Shown here: in pieces, positions 55,873 to 64,000 of the stretch | Layout of the letters: each line of letters starts with the position of its first letter | Position numbering within the stretch: position 1 is the first letter of the stretch | NCBI RefSeq assembly: GCF_900292075.1 | Contig: NZ_OLMV01000001.1 | Coordinates: forward strand, 62,001-126,000 | Length of the DNA stretch: 64,000 nucleotides | Direction: 5' to 3' | DNA from: Microbacterium timonense | Lineage (GTDB): Bacteria; Actinomycetota; Actinomycetes; Actinomycetales; Microbacteriaceae | Translations under genes and position numbers: made by a program | The notes under the pieces: model-generated | Seen by the model: only the letters and a program-made list of their open reading frames with translations | Databases searched by the model: none | Told to the model about the DNA's origin: nothing

Positions 55873-57113
55873 TGGCGCTCGTCGAGGAGTACGTCTACCG
55901 CGCGATCGATGCGGCCGGCGGCGGCGTCGTCAAGGGCACCATCGAGGCCGCCAGCGACGGCGCGGTCGCCGCGAAACTGCGCGCACAGGGCCTCACGCCT
56001 CTGGAGGTGACCCTCGCCTCGAAGACCGGTCTGAACCAGGAGATCTCGATCCCGGGGTTCGAGAAGCGCGTCAAGGTGGCGACGTTGGCGGTCTTCGCCA
56101 AGCAGATGGCGGGCCTCATCAACGCGGGTCTGCCGCTCATGCGCACGCTGTCGATCCTCATCGAGCAGGCGGAGGACAAGAAGCTGCAGCGCGCCCTCAT
56201 CGGGGTGCAGTCGGCCGTGGAGTCCGGTGCGTCCTTCTCCACCGCGCTGTCGAACTACCCCGACGTGTTCCCCCCGCTGCTGGTCAGCATGGTGCGCGTC
56301 GGTGAGACCGGCGGCTTCCTCGGGCAGTCGCTCGCCACGATCGCCGAGACCTACCAGAACGAGGCCGAACTCCAGGCGAAGATCAAGTCGGCGACGACCT
56401 ACCCGATCATCGTCTTCTCGATCGCGATCATCGGCGTGATCGCCATGGTGACGTTCGTGGTGCCGGTGTTCAAGGGGATGTTCGAGAACCTCGGCTCAGA
56501 GCTGCCCCTTCCGACCCAGATCCTCGTCACCCTCTCCAACAACATGATCTGGATTCTGCCGGTCATGATCGTGCTCGCGATCGCCGGCTGGCTGTGGTGG
56601 GTGCGCAACCGTCGGAACGACAGCGTGCGGAAGGCCGTCGACCCGATCAAGCTCAAGCTGCCGGTCTTCGGCCCCCTCGCCACCAAGATCGCGGTGGCCC
56701 GCTTCACGCGCGGGCTGTCGATGATGCTCCACGCCGGCGTGCCCCTGGTGCAGGCCCTGTCGATCGTGGGCGCGGCCTCCAACAACTACAAGGTCGAGCA
56801 GGCGGTGCGCGACATCCAGGAATCCGTCAAGCAGGGGCGCTCGTTCGCCGCCCCGCTGGCCAAGGCCGAGGTGTTCCCGCCGATGGTGGCGCAGATGGCG
56901 GCGGTCGGGGAGGAATCCGGAACGCTCGCCGACATGCTCGCGAGCATCGCCGACTTCTACGAGAACGAGGTCGAGACCGCCACCGACCAGCTGACCTCGG
57001 CGATCGAGCCGATCCTCATCGTCGGCATCGGCATCATCATCGGCGGCATGGTCGTCTCGCTCTACATGCCGATCTTCTCGATCTACGGCGAGCTGGGCCA
57101 GCAGGGCCAGTGA
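55872..57113 (+). CDS. pilC: Pilus platform protein PilC
   Basis: A 413-aa inner-membrane platform protein of the GspF/PilC family. Two T2SF domains (about 75-200 and 280-405) share FAKQMAGLINAGLPLMRTLSIL and FTRGLSMMLHAGVPLVQALSIV. Three membrane helices lie near 178-205, 228-250 and 378-400. It transmits motor rotation to the pilin subunits. ATG 55872 overlaps the pilT stop. It ends 12 bp before the stop of the convergent pilB gene. Confidence 0.94.
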   Translation: MALVEEYVYRAIDAAGGGVVKGTIEAASDGAVAAKLRAQGLTPLEVTLASKTGLNQEISIPGFEKRVKVATLAVFAKQMAGLINAGLPLMRTLSILIEQAEDKKLQRALIGVQSAVESGASFSTALSNYPDVFPPLLVSMVRVGETGGFLGQSLATIAETYQNEAELQAKIKSATTYPIIVFSIAIIGVIAMVTFVVPVFKGMFENLGSELPLPTQILVTLSNNMIWILPVMIVLAIAGWLWWVRNRRNDSVRKAVDPIKLKLPVFGPLATKIAVARFTRGLSMMLHAGVPLVQALSIVGAASNNYKVEQAVRDIQESVKQGRSFAAPLAKAEVFPPMVAQMAAVGEESGTLADMLASIADFYENEVETATDQLTSAIEPILIVGIGIIIGGMVVSLYMPIFSIYGELGQQGQ

Positions 57114-57125
57114 GGCGCGGCCGCG

Positions 57126-58796
57126 TCACAGCGTGACGCGCAGCACCTCCTCGATGGTGGTGATGCCCTCGGCGACCTTCATGAAGCCGTCGTCGCGCAG
57201 CGACACCATCCCCTCCGAGAGCGCCAGCGCGCGCATCTCCGAGCCCGTGGCGTGGCGCACGACCAGCTGCTCGAGCCCTTCACTGAGCGTCATCACCTCG
57301 TGCAGGGCCACCCGGCCGCTGTACCCGGTGCCCGAGCACGCGCTGCAGCCCACGGCGCGGTAGAGCACCGGAGGATCGGAGGGCTGGTACGGGAAGCGGA
57401 CAGCGTCCAGCGTGTCTCTGGACTCCCGGTAGCTCTCCCGGCATTTCACGCAGAGCCGGCGAGCGAGGCGCTGCGCGACCACCGCCGACAGGGCGGTGCC
57501 CACGAGGAACGGCTCGCAGCCGATCTCGGTCAGCCGGGTGAGCGCGCTCGGGGCGTCGTTGGTGTGCAGCGTCGAGAGCACCAGGTGACCGGTCAGTGCC
57601 GCCTCGATGGAGATGGTCGCGGTCTCCTGATCGCGGATCTCGCCGACGAGCACCACGTCGGGGTCGGATCGGAGGATCGACCGCAGCGCTGCCTGGAACG
57701 TCATCCCCGCCCGCTGGTTGACCTGCACCTGATTGATGCCTGCCATGCGGTACTCGACCGGGTCTTCCACCGTGATGACGTTGATGCGGGGGTTGGCCAC
57801 GGTGTTCAGCGCCGTGTAGAGGGTGGTCGACTTTCCGGATCCCGTCGGTCCGGTCACGAGCACCATGCCGTGCGGGCGGGTGATCGCTTCGCGGAACCGC
57901 TTCTCGTTGATCATCGAGAAGCGCAGGTCGTCCATCGTGAGCGTCTGGGCCCGGTTGTCGAGGATGCGCATGACGATCTTCTCGCCCCACACCGTGGGCA
58001 GGGTCGCCAGGCGCAGGTCGACCTGGCGCCCCTCGTGCTGGACCGACAGGCGGCCGTCCTGGGGGCGGCGCCGCTCCGCGATGTCGATGGAGGCCATGAT
58101 CTTCAGACGCGAGATCACGCCGTCCTGGATCGCGCGGTCGGCCTTCTGCATCTCGTGGAGCACGCCGTCGATGCGGTACCGCACGGTCAGCTGCCGCTCG
58201 CCCGGCTCGATGTGGATGTCGCTGGCGCGGTCGTTGATCGCCTGCGTGATGAGCAGATTCACGAACCGCACGATCGGCGCGTCGTCGACCTGGTCCTGCA
58301 GAGTCTCGGTCGTCCCGGGGCCGGCGTCGACGGCGGCGATCTCGCCGATCTGCTCCGACAGGTCGCTCAGCTCTTCGTCCGATCGGAGGAAGCGGGTGAA
58401 TGCCGTCGTGAGTGCGTCGGCGGCCACGACCACGGGGACGATGTTCAAGTCGGTCGCGGTGGCGAGATCGTCCAGCGCGATGAGGTCGTTGGGATCCAGC
58501 ATCCCGACCGTCAGCTGGCGTCGCCCCCGGGCGATGGGGATCACCTGGTACCGGCGGCACAGCGCCGGCGGCACGAGGGCGATGATCTCGGGGTCCAGGA
58601 CCGCCGCGCTGATGTCGACGTAGGGGCGCCCGGTGTGCTCGGCGATGGCCTCGGCGATCTGCGCCTCGGTCACGAGCCGAGACGAGACGAGTTCCTGGCG
58701 CAGCTCGGGGCCCTCGCCGGCGCGCGCGACCAGCGTGGACATGTCGTCGGCGTGGACCACGCCGTTGCGAACCAGCGTCTTCGCGAGTCCTTTCAC
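57126..58796 (-). CDS. pilB: Pilus extension ATPase PilB
   Basis: A 556-aa GspE/PilB ATPase. An N-terminal MshE-type domain (about 1-150, with LVSSRLVTEAQIAEAIAEHTG) precedes the ATPase core: Walker A GPTGSGKST (K322), TVEDPVEY, Walker B DVVLVGEIRDQE and LSTLHTNDA. A tetracysteine zinc motif (RLCVKCRESY and GCSACSGTGY) confirms the extension type. MshE-N domains can bind cyclic-di-GMP; whether this one does is not clear. GTG 58796 has AAAGGGGG about 4 nt upstream. It is encoded opposite to the rest of the cluster and converges on pilC. Confidence 0.93.
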   Translation of the reverse strand: MKGLAKTLVRNGVVHADDMSTLVARAGEGPELRQELVSSRLVTEAQIAEAIAEHTGRPYVDISAAVLDPEIIALVPPALCRRYQVIPIARGRRQLTVGMLDPNDLIALDDLATATDLNIVPVVVAADALTTAFTRFLRSDEELSDLSEQIGEIAAVDAGPGTTETLQDQVDDAPIVRFVNLLITQAINDRASDIHIEPGERQLTVRYRIDGVLHEMQKADRAIQDGVISRLKIMASIDIAERRRPQDGRLSVQHEGRQVDLRLATLPTVWGEKIVMRILDNRAQTLTMDDLRFSMINEKRFREAITRPHGMVLVTGPTGSGKSTTLYTALNTVANPRINVITVEDPVEYRMAGINQVQVNQRAGMTFQAALRSILRSDPDVVLVGEIRDQETATISIEAALTGHLVLSTLHTNDAPSALTRLTEIGCEPFLVGTALSAVVAQRLARRLCVKCRESYRESRDTLDAVRFPYQPSDPPVLYRAVGCSACSGTGYSGRVALHEVMTLSEGLEQLVVRHATGSEMRALALSEGMVSLRDDGFMKVAEGITTIEEVLRVTL

Positions 58797-58880
58797 GGGC
58801 CCCCTTTCGCCACCCACATCATAGGTCTGCCGGATCCCCGCGCCCGCGTCAACCCCGGCCGGGCCGCGACATCGGGTCAG

Positions 58881-58886
58881 TAGCCT
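58881..58886 (+). promoter_or_regulatory. Candidate -10 for the YihY-family gene
   Basis: TAGCCT lies 6 nt before ATG 58893. There is no Shine-Dalgarno. It lies in the divergent gap with pilB. Confidence 0.5.
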
Positions 58887-58892
58887 GGCGGC

Positions 58893-59984
58893 ATGACTTC
58901 CACGTCCGCACCCTCGACGCAGGCGCCGGGTCTGCCCGGTGTGCTCGCGCGGGTGACCGCGTGGGCGTTGTCGCTGCGCCTGGTGCGGGTGTGGCTGCAC
59001 TATGCGGAGCGTCGTGGCCCGATGCTGTCGGACAGCGTGACGTATCGTGCGCTGTTCTCGGTGTTCGCCGGTGTCCTTCTCGGCTTCTCGTTCGCGGCGT
59101 TGTGGCTGAGCGACAACCCCGCGGCGTGGCGAGCCCTGGTGGAGGCGGTGGATGCCGCGATCCCCGGGCTCGTCGGCGAAGGCGGGCTCGTCGACGTCAC
59201 CGACATCGAGGCTCCCGCCGGTCTGACCGTGGCCGGCATCATCGCGCTCATCGGCCTCGTGGGCGCCGCGATCGGAGCGATCGGCTCCCTGCGCGTGGCG
59301 CTGCGGACCCTCGCCGACAAGGTGCACGACGATGTGCTCTTCGTCTGGGTGCTGCTCCGGAACCTCCTGCTGGCCCTGGCGATCGGCGGCGGCTTCGTGC
59401 TGTCGGCGGGGGCCACGTTCGTGGGGACGTCTTTCGTCGGGACGGTGCTCGAGTGGGCCGGCATCACCCAGGACGACTTCGCGACGCTCGCCACCCGCGC
59501 CGTCTCGCTGCTCGTCGTGTTCGTGCTCGACATGGCGGTCGTGGCGCTGGCCTTCCGCTCGTTGAGCGGCGTGCGGGCGCGTCCCGCGGCGCTGTGGTCG
59601 GGCGCTCTCGTGGGGGCCGCGGGGCTGACGGTGCTGCAGCAGCTCTCGGGTCTGTTCGTCAGCGGAGCGGGATCCAATCCGCTCCTCGCCTCGTTCGCGG
59701 CGCTCATCGCGCTGCTGCTCTGGCTGAACCTCTCGGCACAGGTCATCCTGTTGGCGTCCGTCTGGATCATCGTCGCCGAGCGCGAGCGGGTCGACCGGGT
59801 GCGGGAGCGGTACGGCTCGCCGACGTTCGCGCTGCGTCGTGTGAGGCAGGCCGAGGATGCCGTTCGCGTGGCCACCGAGGAGCTCGAGAACGCGCGGGCC
59901 GCCGCCGACCGCGAACGTCAGGCGTCGCAGGAGCGCGCCGCTGAGCCGCCCGACCATCCCAGGGGGCAGAAGGAGTCCGCGTGA
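58893..59984 (+). CDS. YihY/BrkB family inner-membrane protein
   Basis: A 363-aa polytopic protein of the YihY/UPF0761 family. Six hydrophobic segments run from YRALFSVFAGVLLGFSFA (about 50) to LLWLNLSAQVILLASVWIIV (about 270-290). The C-terminal 70 residues are charged and predicted coiled coil (QAEDAVRVATEELENARAAADRE region). The transport role is unproven; it was once wrongly named ribonuclease BN. It overlaps the following epimerase gene by 4 bp, so they form one unit. Confidence 0.9.
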   Translation: MTSTSAPSTQAPGLPGVLARVTAWALSLRLVRVWLHYAERRGPMLSDSVTYRALFSVFAGVLLGFSFAALWLSDNPAAWRALVEAVDAAIPGLVGEGGLVDVTDIEAPAGLTVAGIIALIGLVGAAIGAIGSLRVALRTLADKVHDDVLFVWVLLRNLLLALAIGGGFVLSAGATFVGTSFVGTVLEWAGITQDDFATLATRAVSLLVVFVLDMAVVALAFRSLSGVRARPAALWSGALVGAAGLTVLQQLSGLFVSGAGSNPLLASFAALIALLLWLNLSAQVILLASVWIIVAERERVDRVRERYGSPTFALRRVRQAEDAVRVATEELENARAAADRERQASQERAAEPPDHPRGQKESA

Positions 59985-60736
59985 TCGAGCGCGTCCCCAC
60001 GTACACGGCCGACCAGGTCCGCGACGCCGAGCGCCCGCTGCTGGAGGCGCACGTGCCGTTGATGCAGCGCGCCGCGGCGGCGCTGGCCGCCATCGCCCGT
60101 GAGGAGCTCATGGGCGCACCCGGCGCCCGGCACTTCGCCCCGCTCGAGCCGGTCGTGCGGGAACGCGCGGACGCCCCGCGCCCGCGCGTTCTCGTTCTCG
60201 TCGGCAGCGGTGACAACGGCGGCGATGCGCTGTACGCGGCCTCGCGACTGGCGCCGGTCGCAGACGTCGACGTGCTCCTCGTCTCCGAGCGCTTCCACGA
60301 GGCGGGCTTCGCGGCCGCCGTGGGCGCGGGGGTGCGCTGGATCGAACTGCCCGAGGCCGCCGATGCCGGCGCCGACTACGCGCTCGTCATCGACGGCATC
60401 CTCGGCATCGGCGCCTCCGGTCGCTCGGCGCTGCGCGGCCGTGCGCGAGAGGCCGTCACGGCGCTGCTCCCGCTGGCGCGGCGCGGAGGGATGCCGCGCG
60501 TCGTCGCCGTCGACATCCCGAGCGGGCTGGATCCCGACAGCGGAGCCGCCGACGACGCCGTGCTTCCAGCATCCGTCACCGTCACGTTCGGCGCGGTGAA
60601 GGCGGGGCTGGCCGCGGGACGAGGACCGCAGCTCGCGGGCGACGTCGTGCTCGTCGACATCGGCCTCGGACTGGAAGGGGTCCAGCCGGTGGGTGAGGCG
60701 TCCGTCTCACGTGTCGTGACGGCCCCGCAGGGGTAG
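59981..60736 (+). CDS. nnrE: NAD(P)H-hydrate epimerase (YjeF N-terminal type)
   Basis: A 251-aa Rossmann-like enzyme. It has TADQVRDAERPLLEAHVPLMQRAA at the start, VLVGSGDNGGDALYAASRL (the GxGNNGGDG-type motif), DGILGIGASGRSALRG and VVAVDIPSGLDPDSG. It epimerises damaged NAD(P)H hydrates for repair by the ADP-dependent dehydratase, whose domain is not fused here and must be encoded elsewhere. GTG 59981 overlaps the YihY gene. It ends 13 bp from the convergent amidotransferase gene. Confidence 0.9.
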   Translation: MIERVPTYTADQVRDAERPLLEAHVPLMQRAAAALAAIAREELMGAPGARHFAPLEPVVRERADAPRPRVLVLVGSGDNGGDALYAASRLAPVADVDVLLVSERFHEAGFAAAVGAGVRWIELPEAADAGADYALVIDGILGIGASGRSALRGRAREAVTALLPLARRGGMPRVVAVDIPSGLDPDSGAADDAVLPASVTVTFGAVKAGLAAGRGPQLAGDVVLVDIGLGLEGVQPVGEASVSRVVTAPQG

Positions 60737-60749
60737 CCCGGCCGGAGCG

Positions 60750-61481
60750 TCAGCGCGCGTAGCGCGACACGAACGTGGTCAAGATGCGGCTCGGGTGCGA
60801 CACCGCCGCCCGCCGCACGGCGGCCAGGGTCAGTTCGAGCTCGTCGGCCGCAAAGTACCCGTGCCCGGCGTACGCGTGGATGCGCGTCGTGATGCCGTCG
60901 ACGTCGAGTTCTGGGTGGAACTGCGTCGCGTAGACGTTGCGGCCCACCTTGAACATCTGCACGGGGCATCCGGGCGATGAGGCCAGCAGCGTCGCCGAGT
61001 CGGGCAATCGCGAGATGGCCTCCTTGTGACCGACGAACGCGTTGAACGTCGCCGGCAGCTCCCGCAGGAGCGGGTCGGATGCGCCGGCCTCGGTCATGGT
61101 GACCGGCACCACGCTGATGGGCTCGGAGTAGGTGCGGTCGATGACGGCGCCCTGGTGTGCGCCCAGGGTGCCGATGCCGTAGCACGCGCCCAGGAACGGG
61201 AAGTCACGGGCAACCACCTCGTCCAGCAGCGCGGCGAACTCGGCTTCGACCCGACGCTGCACCGCCGACTTCTTCGAGGACGGATCCGAGGCGTTGAACG
61301 GACCGCCGCCGACGAAGATGCCCGAGAGCGCGTCGAGGTCCAAGGGCGGAAGCGGACCCGCCTCGAGACGCACCCGCTGCAGCAGGCTGGGCGTCAGCCC
61401 CGTGTACCGGAGGAACAGCTCGTACTCCTCCTCCGCCGGCTCGTCCTCCGCACGCGTGGCGAGGAGGACGAACGGCTTCAC
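60750..61481 (-). CDS. Class I glutamine amidotransferase-like protein
   Basis: A 243-aa single-domain GATase. The nucleophile is C100 in LGACYGIGTLG, and the His/Glu pair is H189/E191 in TQFHPELD. It resembles stand-alone GuaA-like amidotransferases used in detoxification of glutamine analogues or gamma-glutamyl compounds; there is no synthetase partner nearby, so the substrate is uncertain. GTG 61481 follows TAGGCT by 6 nt on the minus strand and has no ribosome-binding site. Confidence 0.88.
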   Translation of the reverse strand: MKPFVLLATRAEDEPAEEEYELFLRYTGLTPSLLQRVRLEAGPLPPLDLDALSGIFVGGGPFNASDPSSKKSAVQRRVEAEFAALLDEVVARDFPFLGACYGIGTLGAHQGAVIDRTYSEPISVVPVTMTEAGASDPLLRELPATFNAFVGHKEAISRLPDSATLLASSPGCPVQMFKVGRNVYATQFHPELDVDGITTRIHAYAGHGYFAADELELTLAAVRRAAVSHPSRILTTFVSRYAR

Positions 61482-61487
61482 CCGACC

Positions 61488-61493
61488 AGCCTA
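61488..61493 (-). promoter_or_regulatory. Candidate -10 for the glutamine amidotransferase gene
   Basis: On the minus strand TAGGCT lies 6 nt before GTG 61481, predicting a leaderless mRNA. Confidence 0.5.
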
Positions 61494-61521
61494 GGCGAGC
61501 ACGTGTCGCGCTCGAGAGGCC

Positions 61522-64000
61522 TCACGAGGCGTACGTGACAAGGCCGAGCTCGACCGGCGACACCAGCTGCGGATGCGCCGGACGCACGCGCACGGTGTAG
61601 CCGAACGTGCCGGTGACGGTGAGCGGCAGCGTGCCGGTGAAGGGCACCACACCGTCGACGGCATCACCGGAGGGGGAGAGGCGGTACACCGCGTGGTCAC
61701 GGGCCAGCGCGTCATCCTCGTCTGTGCGCCCGTACGCGAGTTCGACGGCGAGGTCATCCGGTGAGAGACCGTCGATCCGCACGTCGGCGCGCACCTGCAG
61801 GGTGTCGCCGGCCTGCGCCTGCTGCGGGATGCCGGAACTGTCGACACTGGCGATCGACACGCGGTTCCAGGCATCCTTCACCCGCGTCACGAAGGCGGCG
61901 ACCTCCCTGGCCGCGGCGAAGCCGTCAGCCCGCAGGGCGGCGTCGTGCGCCGCCGCGGGGACGTACAGTCGCTCGACGTACTCGCGCACCATGCGGTCGC
62001 TCGTGGCCTTCTTGCCGAGCTCGGTCATGGTGTGGCGGACCATGCTCAGCCATGCCGTCGGGATGCCGCCCTCGCGCTCGTAGAACTTGGGTACCAGCTG
62101 ATGCTCGATGAGGTCGTAGAGCGCTGCGGCCTCGGCATCGTCGCGCTCCTCGTCATTCGAAGCGGTGTCGGCGGTGGGGATGGCCCACCCGTTCTCGCCG
62201 TCGAACCACTCATCCCACCAGCCGTCGAGGATGGAGAGGTTGAGGGCACCGTTCAGGGCGGCCTTCATTCCGCTGGTGCCGCACGCCTCCAGCGGTCGGA
62301 GCGGGTTGTTGAGCCACACGTCGCAGCCCGGGTAGAGGTCCTTGGCGAGTGTGATGTCGTAGTCGGGGAGGAACACGATCCGGTTGCGCACGCGCGGGTC
62401 GCGGCTGAAGCGCACCAGCTGCTGGATGAGGATCTTCCCGGAGTCGTCGGCGGGGTGCGACTTGCCGCCGATCACGATCTGCACCGGCCGGTCGGGGTCG
62501 GTGAGCAGGCGCGTCAGACGCTCGGGATCCCGCAGCATCAGGGTGAGCCGCTTGTAGGTGGGCACCCGGCGCGCGAACCCGATGGTGAGGACCTCCGGAT
62601 CCAGCAGTTCGGAGACCCATGACGGCGTCACGCCGGAACCGTTGCTGACGGATGCCGCGACACGCCGACGCGCCTCGGCGACGAGTTCACCCTTCATCTG
62701 CTGCCGCACGCCCCACAGTTCGGCGTCGGTGACCACCGCGCGGTCGGTCCAGTCGTGCGTGTCGGTGTGTGCGTCGCCCCACGCCCGCTCGCTGACCGCC
62801 TTGAGCGCGGGGTGCACCCAGGTCGGTGCGTGGACGCCGTTGGTGATCGAGGTGATGGGGACCTCGTCGGTGTCCACACCCGGCCACAGCATGCCGAACA
62901 TCCGGCGGCTCACCTCTCCGTGCAGCAGCGAGACGCCGTTCGCGTGCTGGCCCAGGTGCAGGCCGAGCACCGCCATGTTGAAGACGCCCTGGTCTCCGCC
63001 GTCCCAGGTCTCGAGGCCGAGCGAGAGCGCGCGTCCCGCGTCGAGACCCTGGAACAGTCCGCTCGCGAGATAGGCGGCGATGAGGTCGCGCGGGAACCGG
63101 TCGATGCCCGCAGGAACCGGGGTGTGCGTGGTGAAGACGGTGCCTGCCCGCACCTGGGCGAGGGCCTCGTCGAAGCTGAGCCCGTCGTGCGTGATCAGCT
63201 CCGACATGCGCTCCAGCCCCTGGAAACCGGCGTGCCCCTCGTTGGTGTGGTACACGTCGGGGACCGGTCGGCCCGACAGCTCGCACCACGCACGGATCGC
63301 GCGCACGCCGCCCACGCCGAGGAGCAGCTCCTGCAGCAGACGGTGCTCGCCGCCGCCGCCGTAGAGGCGGTCGGTGACGTGCTTCATCTCGTCGGAGTTC
63401 GAGGGGGTCTCCGAGTCCAGCAGCAGCAGCGGCACGCGGCCGATGTCGGCCACCCAGATGCGTGCGTACAGGCGACGGTCACCCGGCAGATCCAGCGCCA
63501 CCTCGACCGGCGCGCCCTCCGGGTCGCGCAGCAGGGTCAGGCCCAGACCATACGGGTCGAGCAAGGGGTAGCTTTCGCGCTGCCACCCGTCGTCGCCGAT
63601 CGACTGCCGGAAGTACCCGGCGCGGTAGAACAGACCCACGCCGGTCAGCGGGACGCCGAGGTCGGAGGCGCTCTTCAGATGGTCGCCGGCGAGGATGCCG
63701 AGACCGCCGGAGTACTGCGGGAGCGAGCCGTCGACCCCGAACTCGGGGGAGAAGTAGGCGATGTGAGCGGGTTTGTCGCCTTCGAGGTGCTGGAACCAGC
63801 GGTCACCGGTGAGGTAGGCCGTGAGGCGCTCGTCCTCGTCGCGGACACGGGCGACAAACTCTTCGTCGTGGGCGAGCTGGTCCAGCCGCTCTTGACCGAG
63901 GGCGCCGAGCATGCGGGCGGGGTTGGCTCCGATCTCATCCCACAGCGCGGGGTCCATCGAGGCGAACAGCGCGTGGGTGGCACGGCTCCACGACCAGCGC
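61522..64000 (-). CDS. glgP: Alpha-glucan (glycogen) phosphorylase, N-terminus beyond the window
   Basis: A GT35 enzyme, 826 codons visible; the frame stays open to the right edge with WSWSRATHALF, the expected region before DPALWDEIGANP, so the true start lies beyond 64000 and the ATG at 63957 is internal. Motifs are AYFSPEFGVDGSLPQYSGGLGILAGD, VYHTNEGHAGF, the TNGVHAPTW loop, and EACGTSGMKAALNG with the pyridoxal-phosphate lysine. It belongs to the actinobacterial and archaeal type with a C-terminal beta domain (about the last 110 residues). It releases glucose 1-phosphate from glycogen or maltodextrins. Confidence 0.95.
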   Translation of the reverse strand, partial: RWSWSRATHALFASMDPALWDEIGANPARMLGALGQERLDQLAHDEEFVARVRDEDERLTAYLTGDRWFQHLEGDKPAHIAYFSPEFGVDGSLPQYSGGLGILAGDHLKSASDLGVPLTGVGLFYRAGYFRQSIGDDGWQRESYPLLDPYGLGLTLLRDPEGAPVEVALDLPGDRRLYARIWVADIGRVPLLLLDSETPSNSDEMKHVTDRLYGGGGEHRLLQELLLGVGGVRAIRAWCELSGRPVPDVYHTNEGHAGFQGLERMSELITHDGLSFDEALAQVRAGTVFTTHTPVPAGIDRFPRDLIAAYLASGLFQGLDAGRALSLGLETWDGGDQGVFNMAVLGLHLGQHANGVSLLHGEVSRRMFGMLWPGVDTDEVPITSITNGVHAPTWVHPALKAVSERAWGDAHTDTHDWTDRAVVTDAELWGVRQQMKGELVAEARRRVAASVSNGSGVTPSWVSELLDPEVLTIGFARRVPTYKRLTLMLRDPERLTRLLTDPDRPVQIVIGGKSHPADDSGKILIQQLVRFSRDPRVRNRIVFLPDYDITLAKDLYPGCDVWLNNPLRPLEACGTSGMKAALNGALNLSILDGWWDEWFDGENGWAIPTADTASNDEERDDAEAAALYDLIEHQLVPKFYEREGGIPTAWLSMVRHTMTELGKKATSDRMVREYVERLYVPAAAHDAALRADGFAAAREVAAFVTRVKDAWNRVSIASVDSSGIPQQAQAGDTLQVRADVRIDGLSPDDLAVELAYGRTDEDDALARDHAVYRLSPSGDAVDGVVPFTGTLPLTVTGTFGYTVRVRPAHPQLVSPVELGLVTYAS

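Noticed and set aside
57126..59957. 943-aa minus-strand frame as one giant protein
   Set aside because: Only the part up to 58796 is PilB. The upstream part is the antisense of the YihY gene and is low-complexity.

Overview
The window is high-GC actinobacterial DNA. The 16S gene, the long 23S gene, an rRNA spacer without tRNA genes and the gene content all point to Microbacteriaceae, most likely Microbacterium or a close relative. This placement rests on recognising sequence features, not on a database search.

Region 1 (1-24177) is a conserved housekeeping block. It holds the tail of tyrS, a DUF4184 membrane protein, a UdgX-type DNA glycosylase, a complete 16S-23S-5S rRNA operon, then a TPR protein, a HAD phosphatase, a 52-aa ORF, tlyA, nadK, recN, pyrG, a Nudix ADP-ribose pyrophosphatase, xerD, a parA-like ATPase, scpA, scpB, a 34-codon mini-ORF, rluB, tyrA, cmk and der. 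The order follows the M. tuberculosis Rv1689-Rv1713 neighbourhood, with the rRNA operon inserted near the start. Most genes overlap by 1-11 bp, so they are probably co-transcribed and translationally coupled.

Region 2 (24179-47342 and flanks) is a mosaic of short accessory units. It includes three GNAT acetyltransferases, a Nudix-NYN fusion, an S4-domain RNA-binding protein, a YhhN/TMEM86-like membrane protein, tRNA-Pro(GGG), an uncharacterised membrane protein and an alpha/beta hydrolase inactivated by an internal deletion. It also includes an intact hydrolase, an ABC-F protein behind a leader-peptide attenuator, and a membrane-anchored FAD oxidoreductase with a divergent LysR regulator. Further on come a VOC protein with a divergent WYL regulator, a flavin amine oxidase, a multicopper oxidase with a small membrane partner, a Mug glycosylase, an aldo/keto reductase and a secreted beta-helix protein. 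Perfect hairpins separate several units.

Region 3 (48230-58796) is the most interesting part: a compact type IV pilus locus in a monoderm. It carries a major pilin, three minor-pilin-like genes (one very large, lacking Glu+5), PilD, PilM, PilN, PilO, PilT, PilC and, on the opposite strand, PilB. There is no secretin, as expected without an outer membrane. The locus has its own promoter with a palindrome in the -35/-10 spacer, a long structured leader, and a strong hairpin after the major pilin gene.

Region 4 (58893-64000) holds a YihY/BrkB-like membrane protein, an NAD(P)HX epimerase, a class I glutamine amidotransferase and a glycogen phosphorylase that runs off the right edge.

Many single-gene units have a TANNNT hexamer 5-8 nt before an ATG or GTG and no Shine-Dalgarno sequence, which suggests widespread leaderless transcription.
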